Shown: positions 1 through 8,551 of the stretch, in pieces
Layout: each line of letters opens with the position of its first letter
How positions within the stretch are numbered: the stretch's first letter is position 1
NCBI GenBank assembly: GCA_016707485.1
Contig: JADJHN010000001.1
Span: 496,001-560,000, forward strand
Source: Lysobacterales bacterium
GTDB taxonomy: Bacteria > Pseudomonadota > Gammaproteobacteria > Xanthomonadales > Rhodanobacteraceae
Reading direction: 5' to 3'
DNA: 64,000 nt
Position numbers and translations under genes: made by a program
The notes under the pieces: generated by a model
The model's input: the letters and a program-made list of their open reading frames with translations, nothing else
The model's database searches: none
What the model was told of the DNA's origin: nothing

Positions 1-10
1 TCCAGATCCC

Positions 11-1357
11 ATGGCCGGAAAGCTGTACATCAAGACCCACGGTTGCCAGATGAACGAGTACGACTCGGCGAAGATGGCCGATGTGCTCGGGGCGGCGCAC
101 GGGCTGGAGTTGACCGATGATGAAAGCGAGGCCGACGTCATCCTGATCAATACCTGCTCGATCCGCGAGAAGGCCCAGGAGAAGGTTTTCAGCCAGCTCG
201 GTCGCTGGAAGGAACTCAAGCAACACAAGGAATCCGTGGTGATTGGCGTCGGTGGCTGCGTGGCCAGCCAGGAAGGAGCGGCGATCGTCAAGCGCGCGCC
301 CTACGTCGATCTGGTGTTCGGCCCGCAAACCCTGCATCGCCTGCCCGAGATGATCGAGGCGCGACGCCGCAGCGGCAAGTCACAGGTCGACATCAGTTTC
401 CCCGAGATCGAGAAATTCGATCGCCTGCCCGAGCCGCGCGCCGAAGGGCCGAGTGCCTTTGTCTCGATCATGGAAGGTTGCTCGAAGTACTGCAGCTTCT
501 GCGTGGTGCCCTACACGCGCGGCGAGGAAATCAGCCGACCGTTCGACGACGTGCTTGCCGAGGTCGCCCAGCTCGCCGAACAAGGCGTGCGCGAGGTCAA
601 CCTGCTCGGCCAGAACGTCAACGCCTATCGCGGGCCCATGCATGAAGGTGGCAGCGCGGATCTTGGCTTGCTGATCCACGCCGTCGCCCAGATCGAGGGC
701 ATCGGTCGCATCCGTTTCACCACGTCGCATCCGATGGAATTCAGCGATTCCCTGATCGAGGCCTATGCCAACGTGCCGGAGCTGGCCAATTACCTGCACC
801 TGCCCGTTCAATCCGGATCCGACCGCATCCTTGCGGCGATGAAGCGCGGCTACACGGCACTCGAATACAAGCAGCGCATCCGCAAGCTGCGCGCCGTGCG
901 CCCGGACATCTGCGTGTCCTCGGACTTCATCGTCGGCTTCCCCGGCGAAACCGATGCCGATTTCGCCAAGACCCTGAAGCTGATCGACGAAGTCGGCTTC
1001 GACCAGAGCTTCAGCTTCATCTTCTCCTCACGCCCCGGCACGCCCGCCGCCAGCCTGGCCGATGAAACCCCGGCTGAGGTCAAGCAGCAGCGCCTCCAGC
1101 AGTTGCAGTCCGTTCTCAACGAAAACGCCCGCAGGATCAACGAGGCCATGCTCGGCACCACGCAAAGCATCCTCGTCGAAGGACCGAGCCGACGCGATCC
1201 GAACGAAATGACCGGTCGCACCGAAAACATGCGCAAGGTCAACTTTGCCGGTCACCCGGACATGCTCGGCCAGTTCGTCGATGTGATCATCACCGAAGTC
1301 ATGGCCAACTCGTTGCGCGGCCGCGTGAAACTTTCGACCGACGCGCAAGCGGCCTGA
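11..1357 (+). CDS. miaB: tRNA-2-methylthio-N6-dimethylallyladenosine synthase MiaB
   Basis: Radical-SAM methylthiotransferase that adds the 2-methylthio group to i6A37 in tRNAs reading UNN codons. The 448-residue product has the normal family length and architecture: an N-terminal UPF0004 domain with three cluster-binding cysteines (C12, C49, C83), a radical-SAM core with the CxxxCxxC motif CSKYCSFC (C157, C161, C164), and a C-terminal TRAM domain. The ATG at 11 is used because translation begins directly with the conserved KLYIKTHGCQMNEYD start. Only ten bases precede it, so the promoter and ribosome binding site cannot be judged. No ybeZ or phoH homologue follows; the next gene is on the other strand. 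Confidence 0.97.
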   Translation: MAGKLYIKTHGCQMNEYDSAKMADVLGAAHGLELTDDESEADVILINTCSIREKAQEKVFSQLGRWKELKQHKESVVIGVGGCVASQEGAAIVKRAPYVDLVFGPQTLHRLPEMIEARRRSGKSQVDISFPEIEKFDRLPEPRAEGPSAFVSIMEGCSKYCSFCVVPYTRGEEISRPFDDVLAEVAQLAEQGVREVNLLGQNVNAYRGPMHEGGSADLGLLIHAVAQIEGIGRIRFTTSHPMEFSDSLIEAYANVPELANYLHLPVQSGSDRILAAMKRGYTALEYKQRIRKLRAVRPDICVSSDFIVGFPGETDADFAKTLKLIDEVGFDQSFSFIFSSRPGTPAASLADETPAEVKQQRLQQLQSVLNENARRINEAMLGTTQSILVEGPSRRDPNEMTGRTENMRKVNFAGHPDMLGQFVDVIITEVMANSLRGRVKLSTDAQAA

Positions 1358-1375
1358 CGGTTTCGGTCCCGGCAT

Positions 1376-1546
1376 TCAGAACCAGAACGGCAAGCGCCCG
1401 CCGGCCCAGAACATCACCCATCCGATTCCGAACACGGCCCAAAAGAATCGCTTGATGCGGCGAGCGACAAACCACACGACTACAACTGCAAGAAGCGTGG
1501 GCAGCCAGCGATTCAAGGTTTCGCGCTGATCAATCGACAGATTCAT
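1376..1546 (-). CDS. small single-pass membrane protein
   Basis: A 56-residue product starting MNLSIDQRETLNRW. One strongly hydrophobic segment (about residues 14-29, LLAVVVVWFVARRI) is followed by an Arg/Lys cluster and a second aromatic hydrophobic stretch ending in PFWF, so it is probably an inner-membrane protein with one or two helices. The internal ATG at 1546 is preferred to the upstream codon at 1585 because the extra residues look non-coding. It lies tail to tail with miaB. I do not recognise a family; coding status is likely but unproven. Confidence 0.5.
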   Translation of the reverse strand: MNLSIDQRETLNRWLPTLLAVVVVWFVARRIKRFFWAVFGIGWVMFWAGGRLPFWF

Positions 1547-1642
1547 GCTCAACTCCAGGGCACCGACAGGGTGCCCTGAAATCATCGCGAAAGCCGGCGA
1601 AGCGCGTCAGTCGCGTGCGTCATGCATCCCGTCTGACCTATG

Positions 1643-3463
1643 TCATCCGGCCTTTTTGCTGGCGATCCAGTGGTCCACGACGCGCTCGATCAAGGACAAC
1701 GGCAGTGCGCCATGGGTCAGCACCTGATCGTGGAATTCGCTGAGCTTGAACCGATCGCCCAGCTCCTGTTTCGCCTTCTCGCGCAGGGCGAGGATCTTCA
1801 ACATGCCGGCCTTGTAGGCGAGCGCCTGGCCGGGATTGACGAAGTAACGCTCGATCTCGGCAATGACATCGCCCTCGCCCATCCCGGTGTTCTCGAGCAT
1901 GTAGCTGATCGCCTGTTCACGCGTCCAGTGCTTGTAGTGGATGCCGCTGTCGACGACCAGGCGCACCGCACGCATCATTTCGTCGCGCAGGCGGCCGAGG
2001 TTGTCGAGCGGATCGTTTTCGAAACCGAGTTCCCAGGCGAGACGTTCGGCATACAGCGCCCAGCCTTCCGAGTAGGCCGTGAACGGCAGGACCCGGCGGA
2101 AGAACGGAACATCCTGCAATTCCTGCGCGATCGTGATCTGGAAATGATGTCCCGGGATGCCTTCGTGATAGGCCAGGGTGCGCATGGCGAATTTCGGCGT
2201 TTCACCGGGGTCGCGCATGTTTGCGTAGAACACGCCCGGGCGTGATCCATCGAAGGCGCCGCCCTGGTAGTAGGCACCCGGTGCGGTCTTCTCGGAGAAT
2301 GCCGGCACGGGTTTGACTTCGACCCCCAATTTCGGTCGCCGGTTGAAGGCATCGCCCAGGTTGGCGTTGACGTCATCGAGGATCGCCTGATAGCGGGCAA
2401 TCATCTCGCTCTTGCCTTCGGCTGTATTCGGATACATCTGTTCGGGCTGGCGCGCCAGTTGCTGGACCCGCTCGCCGATGCTGCCTTCGGTCAGCCCCTG
2501 GTCGCGCAGAATCACATCCATCTCGGCACTGATGCGCGCGACTTCGGACAAGCCCAGCTCATGCACCTCGGCCGGCGTCATGTTCGTGGTCGTATGGCTG
2601 CGCACGCACCAGGCGTAGTAGGCATCGCCGTCGGGCAGGCTCCAGGCACCGAGATTTTGCGTGGCCTTGGCCTGCAAGGCGGTGAAGTAGGCAATCAGGT
2701 CCCGATAGGCGGGATAGACCTTTGCATCGATGGATGCCTCTGCCCGCTTGAGCAGGGCATCCTGGCCGGCTTGATCCAGCTTTTCGGGTCCGAGCTTGGC
2801 CAGCTTTTCGTTGAGGCTTGTATAGAGCATGTTTTCCGCGGGCGGCATGGCAATGAAGCCCTGCATCTGCTCAATCACCTTGTCTACGGTGAACTTCGGC
2901 GGGATGGCACCCTTGCTCTCACGCAGCCTCAGGCCTTCGATGACCTGCGCGAACTGCAGCGGAAAACGGTCAAGGCGCTTGATGTAGTTTTCGGCATCGG
3001 ACGCGCTGTTGACCTGATGCGTATCGGCCATGAAATTCGGCAGGTTCGACTGGATGCCGAACATCTGGTTGACCGGGAAATCGTTGTAGCGGTATTGCTC
3101 GCCTTCGACCTGATCCTTGAGGAAGTATTCGAGTGCGTCGTAGGACAACTTGCCTTCCGCGTCGAGTGCATCGCGATCGTAGCGATGCAGCATGTCCAGA
3201 TCGTCCTTGACCATGACGGCCATGTCGTCGGCATGTGCCGGCGAGGCGTCGTCGAGCTTGTCGCTGTAGAAATCGGCCCATGGCGGCAGGATGCGCATGC
3301 TGCTGAGCATCTGCGGGCTCTGCAGGGCGAATTGCAGGAAGGTGCGGCCGTAGAACCAGTCGATCTTGTAGGGCTTGAAATACCAGACATGCACAAAGCC
3401 GATGGCCAACACGACGACAACGAGCAAGATCCCGCGCAGCAGCCATTTGAGCAGCTTTTTCAT
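1643..3463 (-). CDS. DUF885 family metallopeptidase-like protein, membrane-anchored
   Basis: A 606-residue member of the DUF885 family, whose members are predicted or shown zinc carboxypeptidase-like enzymes. A cluster of Lys/Arg and a hydrophobic helix (about residues 3-22, LLKWLLRGILLVVVVLAIGF) form an uncleaved anchor or signal peptide, so the enzyme should act in the periplasm. The family motif HEGIPGHH is present near residue 440, followed by QITIAQE and, further on, YSEGWALYAERLAWE, which together supply the expected zinc ligands. The ATG at 3463 starts MKKLLK directly and has a purine-rich GGGGATGGG just upstream; two in-frame ATGs at 3472 and 3478 are possible. The natural substrate is unknown. 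Confidence 0.88.
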   Translation of the reverse strand: MKKLLKWLLRGILLVVVVLAIGFVHVWYFKPYKIDWFYGRTFLQFALQSPQMLSSMRILPPWADFYSDKLDDASPAHADDMAVMVKDDLDMLHRYDRDALDAEGKLSYDALEYFLKDQVEGEQYRYNDFPVNQMFGIQSNLPNFMADTHQVNSASDAENYIKRLDRFPLQFAQVIEGLRLRESKGAIPPKFTVDKVIEQMQGFIAMPPAENMLYTSLNEKLAKLGPEKLDQAGQDALLKRAEASIDAKVYPAYRDLIAYFTALQAKATQNLGAWSLPDGDAYYAWCVRSHTTTNMTPAEVHELGLSEVARISAEMDVILRDQGLTEGSIGERVQQLARQPEQMYPNTAEGKSEMIARYQAILDDVNANLGDAFNRRPKLGVEVKPVPAFSEKTAPGAYYQGGAFDGSRPGVFYANMRDPGETPKFAMRTLAYHEGIPGHHFQITIAQELQDVPFFRRVLPFTAYSEGWALYAERLAWELGFENDPLDNLGRLRDEMMRAVRLVVDSGIHYKHWTREQAISYMLENTGMGEGDVIAEIERYFVNPGQALAYKAGMLKILALREKAKQELGDRFKLSEFHDQVLTHGALPLSLIERVVDHWIASKKAG

Positions 3464-3566
3464 GTGACCCATCCCCAAGGCAAATATCGATCCAAGTTAG
3501 CATCACCCGAGCCAGCGACGGGACGGCCATTGGTCACGAATCGCGCCAGGACGGGGAATCAACTGG

Positions 3567-3610
3567 GTTCGCGCACCAGGAAATTCCGCCTGGTGCGCGA
3601 ACAGTTTTTT
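3567..3610 (+). terminator. strong intrinsic-terminator hairpin upstream of rlmJ
   Basis: A perfect 14-bp inverted repeat (GTTCGCGCACCAGG at 3567-3580 and its complement at 3589-3602) encloses an 8-nt loop and is followed by AGTTTTTT. This is the textbook Rho-independent shape in the plus direction. No plus-strand gene precedes it; the neighbour is the divergently transcribed DUF885 gene. It could end a small RNA made in the intergenic region or act as an attenuator in the rlmJ leader. Confidence 0.7.
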
Positions 3611-3689
3611 CCAGCCTTGCCGACGGACGAGCCGGCGGTTATGTTGCCGACTCGGTACAAACACTCCCTGAGCGCCGAACCGGAAACCC

Positions 3690-4535
3690 ATGAACTATCG
3701 CCATGCATTCCATGCCGGAAATTTTGCCGACGTGTTCAAGCACGCGATCCTGATCGGGCTGCTGGAGGCGTTGAAAGCCAAGCAGAAGCCATTCTGCTTC
3801 ATGGATACGCACGCGGGGCGTGGCCACTACCTGCTGAACGACAGCGAGGCGATGCGCACTGCAGAAGCTGCCGATGGTGTGCAGCGCCTGCTTGCAGCGA
3901 CGCGACTGCCCAGCCTGCTGCATGTCTATGTCAATCTGGTGCGTTCACTGAACGCCGGGCGCGACGAACTGATCGAGTATCCCGGCTCACCGCTGATTGC
4001 CAGCCTGATCATGCGCGAAGAGGATCGCGGCATCGTTTGCGAAGTGCAGGCGGAGGAATGCGCCGGGCTGCGTGCCGCGCTGAGCGGGGATGCGCGTTTC
4101 GCCATCCATGAGCGCGACGGTTATGCAGCCATGAACGCATTGTTGCCGCCGGCCCAACGGCGCGGCCTGGTTTTGATTGATCCGCCGTTCGAGGCGCAGG
4201 ATGGCGAGTTCCGCATCATCGAGAATGCGCTGGCCGATGCGGCGAGGCGTTGGCCGAGCGGAATCTACGCGGTGTGGTACCCGATCAAGCTGCGCCAGCA
4301 GGTGCAGCCTTTCCATCGCTGGCTGGGCAAAAGCGGCTTCGGCAAGATCCTCGTCGCCGAACTGCTCCTGCATCCGGACAACTCGGCCTTGCGCCTGAAC
4401 GGCTGCGGCATGGCCATCATCAATCCGCCGTGGAAGTTCGAACGCCAACTGCAGGAACTGTTGCCTGCCCTGCAGAACCTGCTCTCGCAGGGGCGCTATG
4501 GTCTGCACCGAATTGAATGGCTGTTGCGCGACTGA
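3690..4535 (+). CDS. rlmJ: 23S rRNA (adenine(2030)-N(6))-methyltransferase RlmJ
   Basis: SAM-dependent methyltransferase that modifies A2030 of 23S rRNA. The 281-residue protein is close to the family length of about 280. It begins with the signature MNYRHAFHAGNFADVFKH, carries the SAM-binding segment MDTHAGRGHY near residue 38, the catalytic motif IDPPFE near residue 163, and the C-terminal NPPWKFE. No strong Shine-Dalgarno is visible, but the N-terminal signature fixes the start. Its stop overlaps the open frame of the next gene, so the two may be co-transcribed. Confidence 0.96.
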   Translation: MNYRHAFHAGNFADVFKHAILIGLLEALKAKQKPFCFMDTHAGRGHYLLNDSEAMRTAEAADGVQRLLAATRLPSLLHVYVNLVRSLNAGRDELIEYPGSPLIASLIMREEDRGIVCEVQAEECAGLRAALSGDARFAIHERDGYAAMNALLPPAQRRGLVLIDPPFEAQDGEFRIIENALADAARRWPSGIYAVWYPIKLRQQVQPFHRWLGKSGFGKILVAELLLHPDNSALRLNGCGMAIINPPWKFERQLQELLPALQNLLSQGRYGLHRIEWLLRD

Positions 4536-4552
4536 GCAGGAGAACCGCGTCG

Positions 4553-5089
4553 ATGAGGTGGTGCTGCACATCGAGGCTGCCGGGGCAGCGATGCTTCACG
4601 CCGAGTCGCTTGGCCTGCCTGCTTGCTGCGACAGGCTTGCTGCTGGGTGCCTGTGCGACCCCCGTGTTCAAGGATGTCGGCACGCTCGCCCCGATCCTGC
4701 CCAGTGACGTGCAGCAGTCAGCCGGTCGCCACGTTGGCAGCGAGGTCATCTGGGGCGGGCGCATCATCGGCGTAGCCAACCGCGAACAGAGCACCGAAGT
4801 CGAGGTCATCGGCTATGCGCTGGATCGCGATCAGCAACCCATGCCCGATGCGCCCACGGTCGGGCGTTTCATCATTATCCTGCCGGGTTTCGTCGAGCCC
4901 TTCGATTACCCGGCGGGCCGACACCTGAGCGTGCATGGCCGCGTTTCAGGAGCGCGACCGGGCCAGGTCGAGGAGCACGCATACCTCTATCCGTTGCTGA
5001 TGGCCAGCGAGGTCAATGTCTGGCCCTGGGGCTTCATGTTCGACAAGAAGCCACGCATCAATGTCGGCGTGGGCGTGATCATCCGCTGA
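4553..5089 (+). CDS. Slp family outer-membrane lipoprotein
   Basis: A 178-residue lipoprotein of the Slp family (starvation-inducible outer membrane lipoproteins of unknown molecular role). A hydrophobic leader ends in the lipobox LLGAC, so Cys would be lipidated. The mature part carries the family pattern: GSEVIWGGRIIGV, then EVIGYALDRDQQP, GRFIIILPGF and the C-terminal YLYPLL...VWPWG. The ATG at 4553 is preceded by AGGAGA at 4538-4543 with suitable spacing; an earlier in-frame start at 4517 inside rlmJ would add a poor leader. The 3' end overlaps the convergent transporter gene by 11 bases. Confidence 0.85.
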   Translation: MRWCCTSRLPGQRCFTPSRLACLLAATGLLLGACATPVFKDVGTLAPILPSDVQQSAGRHVGSEVIWGGRIIGVANREQSTEVEVIGYALDRDQQPMPDAPTVGRFIIILPGFVEPFDYPAGRHLSVHGRVSGARPGQVEEHAYLYPLLMASEVNVWPWGFMFDKKPRINVGVGVIIR

Positions 5090-6017
5090 TCGTGGCGACG
5101 GGCTCATCGTGATCGGCGACATCCGGCTCGAAGAAGCTGAAGCGGACTTCGGGAAAGCTCCGCCGGAGTTCGCGCTCGATCGCATTGATTTGTCCGATCA
5201 TGCCCGCGGCGGATTCCTCGCCGCGCATCTTCGCCTTGACCGAAACCATGACGTCGTTGCCCAGTTGCAGGGTGAGCAGGTTGTAGACCTTTTCGATTTC
5301 CGGTCGATGTTCGAGAAACTCGAGCAAACGCTGGCGTGATCGCGGCTCGATGCTCTGGCCGATCAGCATGGCCTTGACTTCAATCGAAATCAGAATCGCA
5401 ACAATGATCAGGAGGGCACCGATGGCCAGGGTTCCCAGTGCATCCCAGAGTGGGTTTCCGGTGATCATGGTGAGGACGACGGCGATCAGCGCAAACACCA
5501 GGCCAAGAAGCGCGGCGAGATCTTCGCCGAATATCACCACCAGTTCGGCTTGACGCGATTGACGAAACCATTGCCATAGGTTTTGCTCGCCGCGCGCCTT
5601 GTTGACTTCAATCAGGCACGCACGCATGGAGACGCTCTCGACGATGATGCTGAACACCAGCACGCCTATCGCGATCCATGGCGAAGTCAGCGGCTGGCCT
5701 TCCGACAACTTGTGCCAGCCTTCGTACAAGGAAAACATGCCGCCCACACTGAACAACATCAGGGCAACCAGAAAGGACCAGAAATAGACGGCCTTGCCGT
5801 AGCCCAGCGGATAGTCGGGTGACGGTGGCCTTTTGGCCTGGCGAATGCCGAGGAGCAGCAGCACCTGGTTTCCGCAGTCAGCCAGCGAATGCACGGCCTC
5901 GGCCAGCATGGCTCCCGATCCGGTCATGAATGCGGCGACGGATTTGGCGACGAAGATCGCGAAGTTTGCTCCGAGCGCGAAGAAAATCGCGCGGATCGAG
6001 TTGCCCTGTCCTGCCAT
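5079..6017 (-). CDS. cation diffusion facilitator family transporter
   Basis: A 312-residue CDF-family protein, an inner-membrane divalent metal/proton antiporter (Zn, Fe, Co or Mn are typical substrates). About five or six transmembrane segments are visible. Helix 2 has the metal-site pattern AEAVHSLADCGNQ, in which the usual HxxxD (HSLAD) is kept; the later site appears as VIFGEDLAALLG. A C-terminal cytoplasmic domain follows. The ATG at 6017 (MAGQGNSIRAIFFAL) is chosen over the upstream codon at 6059 because homologues begin near here. Metal specificity cannot be read from the sequence. Confidence 0.9.
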   Translation of the reverse strand: MAGQGNSIRAIFFALGANFAIFVAKSVAAFMTGSGAMLAEAVHSLADCGNQVLLLLGIRQAKRPPSPDYPLGYGKAVYFWSFLVALMLFSVGGMFSLYEGWHKLSEGQPLTSPWIAIGVLVFSIIVESVSMRACLIEVNKARGEQNLWQWFRQSRQAELVVIFGEDLAALLGLVFALIAVVLTMITGNPLWDALGTLAIGALLIIVAILISIEVKAMLIGQSIEPRSRQRLLEFLEHRPEIEKVYNLLTLQLGNDVMVSVKAKMRGEESAAGMIGQINAIERELRRSFPEVRFSFFEPDVADHDEPVATISG

Positions 6018-6107
6018 GGATGCACCGGCTTGCGTTGATCGGGTCGCGCAGTCTACCAATGACCCCGGCAGGAAAAAATCGATGCGTGATCAAGGCAATG
6101 CCTTGAA

Positions 6108-6488
6108 TCAGACCAGTGTCACGCCGAGCGCGCGCTGTACCTTCTTCGGCAAGCCGGCACGCACGAGTTCATAGGACTGGCGCACGTGATTGGCCAGCTC
6201 GGCCTCGCTGAAGCCGTCCGGCTCGTTGATGCTGACCCAATAGGCTCGGGCCATGTACGGCGCGGTGGTGATGCCTGGCTGATCGGTCATCTCGAGAAAG
6301 CGGTCCGCGCCAACCTTGAAGCTGATGCGGCCACGATCCGGGCCGAGTGCACACATGACCACGAACATCTTTCCCGACACGCTCCAGACCAAGTCGACAT
6401 CCCATTTCATCGCCCGCGTCGCGCCGGGCCAGTTCCGGCACAGGTCGTCGAGTTGCTCGACCGTCATTCCCATCGTTTCGGACATCAT
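6108..6488 (-). CDS. MmcQ/YjbR family DNA-binding protein
   Basis: A 126-residue protein of the MmcQ/YjbR family, small alpha-beta proteins with a CyaY-like fold and suggested DNA binding; the biological role is not established. The characteristic blocks are visible: an N-terminal helix (VEQLDDLCRNWPGA), then KWDVDLVWSVSGKMFVVM, a strand pair RISFKVGADRFLEM, and APYMARAYWVSI. The stop of the upstream L,D-transpeptidase-like gene overlaps its ATG by four bases, so the two are probably translated from one transcript. Confidence 0.85.
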   Translation of the reverse strand: MMSETMGMTVEQLDDLCRNWPGATRAMKWDVDLVWSVSGKMFVVMCALGPDRGRISFKVGADRFLEMTDQPGITTAPYMARAYWVSINEPDGFSEAELANHVRQSYELVRAGLPKKVQRALGVTLV

Positions 6489-7249
6489 GGCTCCCTGATC
6501 GTGTAGTGGCGATCGCGCACGTCGATGCGTGGCGGGCGGCGGGATTTCTCGAAGCTATCATATCCAGCCTTCAATTCGTTCCAGAACGCAAACCAGGGCG
6601 AGTTGCCTGCGCCCGCGAGACTGGTCGAATCCAGGCGAAACGGAAATGCATGCACGTCGAACGCGCGCTGGCCACCGGCAAGAGCGGCGGCGGCGAGCGT
6701 GTAGATCTCCTCGATCCCCTCATCACCCATTGCGTAGCAGCCGATGGAAACGCACGAACCGTGCACCATCAGGAGACTGCCGGTACGCGCATGCGCGCGG
6801 TCGTATGCGTTCGGATAGCCGAGATTGAACGACAGGTGATAATTGCTTTGTGGATTGAGCTGACGGGCAGCGACACGGTAGAAGCCTTCCGGTGCCTGGT
6901 TGTCACCTTCGCGCTGTTTCGGGCCCAGTTCACCGGAATACGTGCACACCGGATAGGTGCGGAAGTGGACGAAGCGCTGCGCATCGCCTTCGATCCACAG
7001 TTCCAGTTCCTTTTCACGCTTGAAGATGCGCATGAATACCGGCGCGCCGTAACGCAAGCCAAGCTGGCGCAAATCACGCTCCAGCGCCGGCTTCACCCGC
7101 GCCTCGGCCATTTGGGCCCGGTCCACCTGGGCGCCGGAAATACGTTCCATCAGCGATGTTCCCGTTGCCGCCCACAGCGTCGGAATGCCGGCGGCGAGGA
7201 CGATCGCCAAGCCTGCGACGATCAAGCCGGCGCTGCGGCGAACCGTCAT
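6485..7249 (-). CDS. L,D-transpeptidase family protein (YafK/DpaA-like)
   Basis: A 254-residue periplasmic YkuD-fold protein. An N-terminal hydrophobic segment (SAGLIVAGLAIVLAAGI) acts as signal or anchor. The catalytic motif HGSCVSIGCYAM contains the nucleophilic cysteine of the family and the preceding histidine. The arrangement around it (LGYPNAYDRAHARTGSLLMVHG) is that of the YafK/DpaA branch, whose E. coli member detaches Braun lipoprotein from peptidoglycan; that activity is inferred here. The ATG at 7249 sits one base after the DUF6165 stop, which favours it over the in-frame ATG at 7339 inside that gene. Confidence 0.88.
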   Translation of the reverse strand: MTVRRSAGLIVAGLAIVLAAGIPTLWAATGTSLMERISGAQVDRAQMAEARVKPALERDLRQLGLRYGAPVFMRIFKREKELELWIEGDAQRFVHFRTYPVCTYSGELGPKQREGDNQAPEGFYRVAARQLNPQSNYHLSFNLGYPNAYDRAHARTGSLLMVHGSCVSIGCYAMGDEGIEEIYTLAAAALAGGQRAFDVHAFPFRLDSTSLAGAGNSPWFAFWNELKAGYDSFEKSRRPPRIDVRDRHYTIREP

Positions 7250-7250
7250 T

Positions 7251-7643
7251 TCAACGGTAGTTCTCGTAGGATTTTTCCTCGACCAGGGTCGAACCGAGCT
7301 TCTCGTTGATCTCGCGCTTGCAGGCAGCGCGGTCGTCATTGCGGAAATACACCGAACGCGCCAGTTCGACGAACTCCGTGTCGAAGGCCTGGGCCTTCTC
7401 CTTGATGCGGATGCGATCCTCGATCTCCCACAGCGCCTCGTTGACCGCCTTCAGCCTGGCGCGTTCGCGGGCAATGTCCGTCGCCGACAGCGGATCGGCG
7501 GACCAGGTCGCATTCAACAACGCAAGCTCGGTTCGCACATTGGCGAGCTTGTCCGCATTGCCGATGCGCGCGGACTTGATTTCGAGAATGGTGATCTTGT
7601 CGATCAGTTCGCCATAGGAAACGGGAACGGCTATCTGGCTCAT
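7251..7643 (-). CDS. DUF6165 family protein
   Basis: A 130-residue soluble protein matching the DUF6165 pattern: it opens MSQIAVPVSYGELIDKITI and is otherwise mostly alpha-helical, with alternating charged residues (RERARLKAVNEALWEIED) that suggest a coiled coil. No function is known. The internal ATG at 7643 is chosen because the conserved family start lies there; the longer frame up to 7850 overlaps the divergent trmO-like gene. It is the first gene of a probable three-gene operon with the L,D-transpeptidase-like and MmcQ/YjbR genes. Confidence 0.75.
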   Translation of the reverse strand: MSQIAVPVSYGELIDKITILEIKSARIGNADKLANVRTELALLNATWSADPLSATDIARERARLKAVNEALWEIEDRIRIKEKAQAFDTEFVELARSVYFRNDDRAACKREINEKLGSTLVEEKSYENYR

Positions 7644-7782
7644 TGCGGGGGCGTGCCTGTGGGTCAAACCGTGATGGTAGGACGGATTGGACGAAATGCG
7701 AACCAACCCGGGCGACGCGGGTCGATTGGCGTTGCCCTCACGTTTCCCCGTTCCGGCGACTGTGCAACCATTCGACGCAGCC

Positions 7783-8304
7783 ATGCCCGATTCCTCCGCC
7801 CTCCGCCTCGAAGCCATCGCCTTCGTGCGCTCGCCGTATGCGCGGCGCATCGATGCGCCGCATCAACCGACCGTGACCGAAGGAACCGAGACCGGCACCT
7901 CATCGCTGGCGCGGATCGAATTCATCGAAGGATTTCCCGCCGAGGCGTATCGCGACCTGCAAGGCTTCGAACGCATCTGGCTGATCTTTGCCTTCCACCG
8001 CAGCCAGGGCTGGAAAGCCGAGGTGCGCCCGCCACGCGGTGGCGGCAAGCGCAGTGTGCTGGCAACACGCTCACCGCATCGGCCGAATGCGCTCGGTCTT
8101 TCCGCCGTGGAGTTGATCGCGATCGAGCCGGGCGCATTGCAGGTCCGCGGCATCGACCTGCTCGATGACACGCCGATTCTCGACATCAAGCCCTACGTTC
8201 CCTATGCCGACGCTTTCCCCGATGCGCGGGCCGGCTGGATCGACGCGATCGATGCGCACCAGGGCAGGCATTCCGCGCCCGGGCCGCGCAAACCGCGACG
8301 ATGA
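7783..8304 (+). CDS. trmO: TrmO/TsaA family tRNA (N6-threonylcarbamoyladenosine37-N6)-methyltransferase
   Basis: A 173-residue TsaA-domain protein; E. coli TrmO methylates t6A37 of tRNAThr and is a SAM-dependent beta-barrel enzyme. Family blocks are clear: AIAFVRSPYARR at the start, LQGFERIWLIFAFHRS in the middle, then the diagnostic TRSPHRPNALGLSAVEL and LLDDTPILDIKPYVPYAD. E. coli TrmO has a longer C-terminal domain, so this is a short, TsaA-only version. The ATG at 7783 is used because homology starts directly after it; the frame is open to 7687, upstream of which runs the divergent DUF6165 gene. Confidence 0.88.
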   Translation: MPDSSALRLEAIAFVRSPYARRIDAPHQPTVTEGTETGTSSLARIEFIEGFPAEAYRDLQGFERIWLIFAFHRSQGWKAEVRPPRGGGKRSVLATRSPHRPNALGLSAVELIAIEPGALQVRGIDLLDDTPILDIKPYVPYADAFPDARAGWIDAIDAHQGRHSAPGPRKPRR

Positions 8305-8551
8305 TCCTGGCGTTGCTCCGCCATGCCGGTCGAGGACGCGCTGCAACAAACTTGCGCTCGCCCCGTCATTGCCGGGAATCCGATGCGGCTGGCATGGCGC
8401 CCTCGGACAGCGGCACCGCCCTCAAGCGCATGGTGCCAGGGCTGGACTCAGCAAGTGCCTGGTCCAGTCGCGCGGAACGAAAATCAATGGAACTGCATGC
8501 CTTGTCGGCGCGCTGCTCAACGTGAACCCCCGGGTGAGGCGGCCCGCCGAC

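Noticed and set aside
8305..8551. Small gene between trmO and the esterase gene
   Set aside because: Several short frames exist but none has a good start, ribosome site or recognisable sequence.
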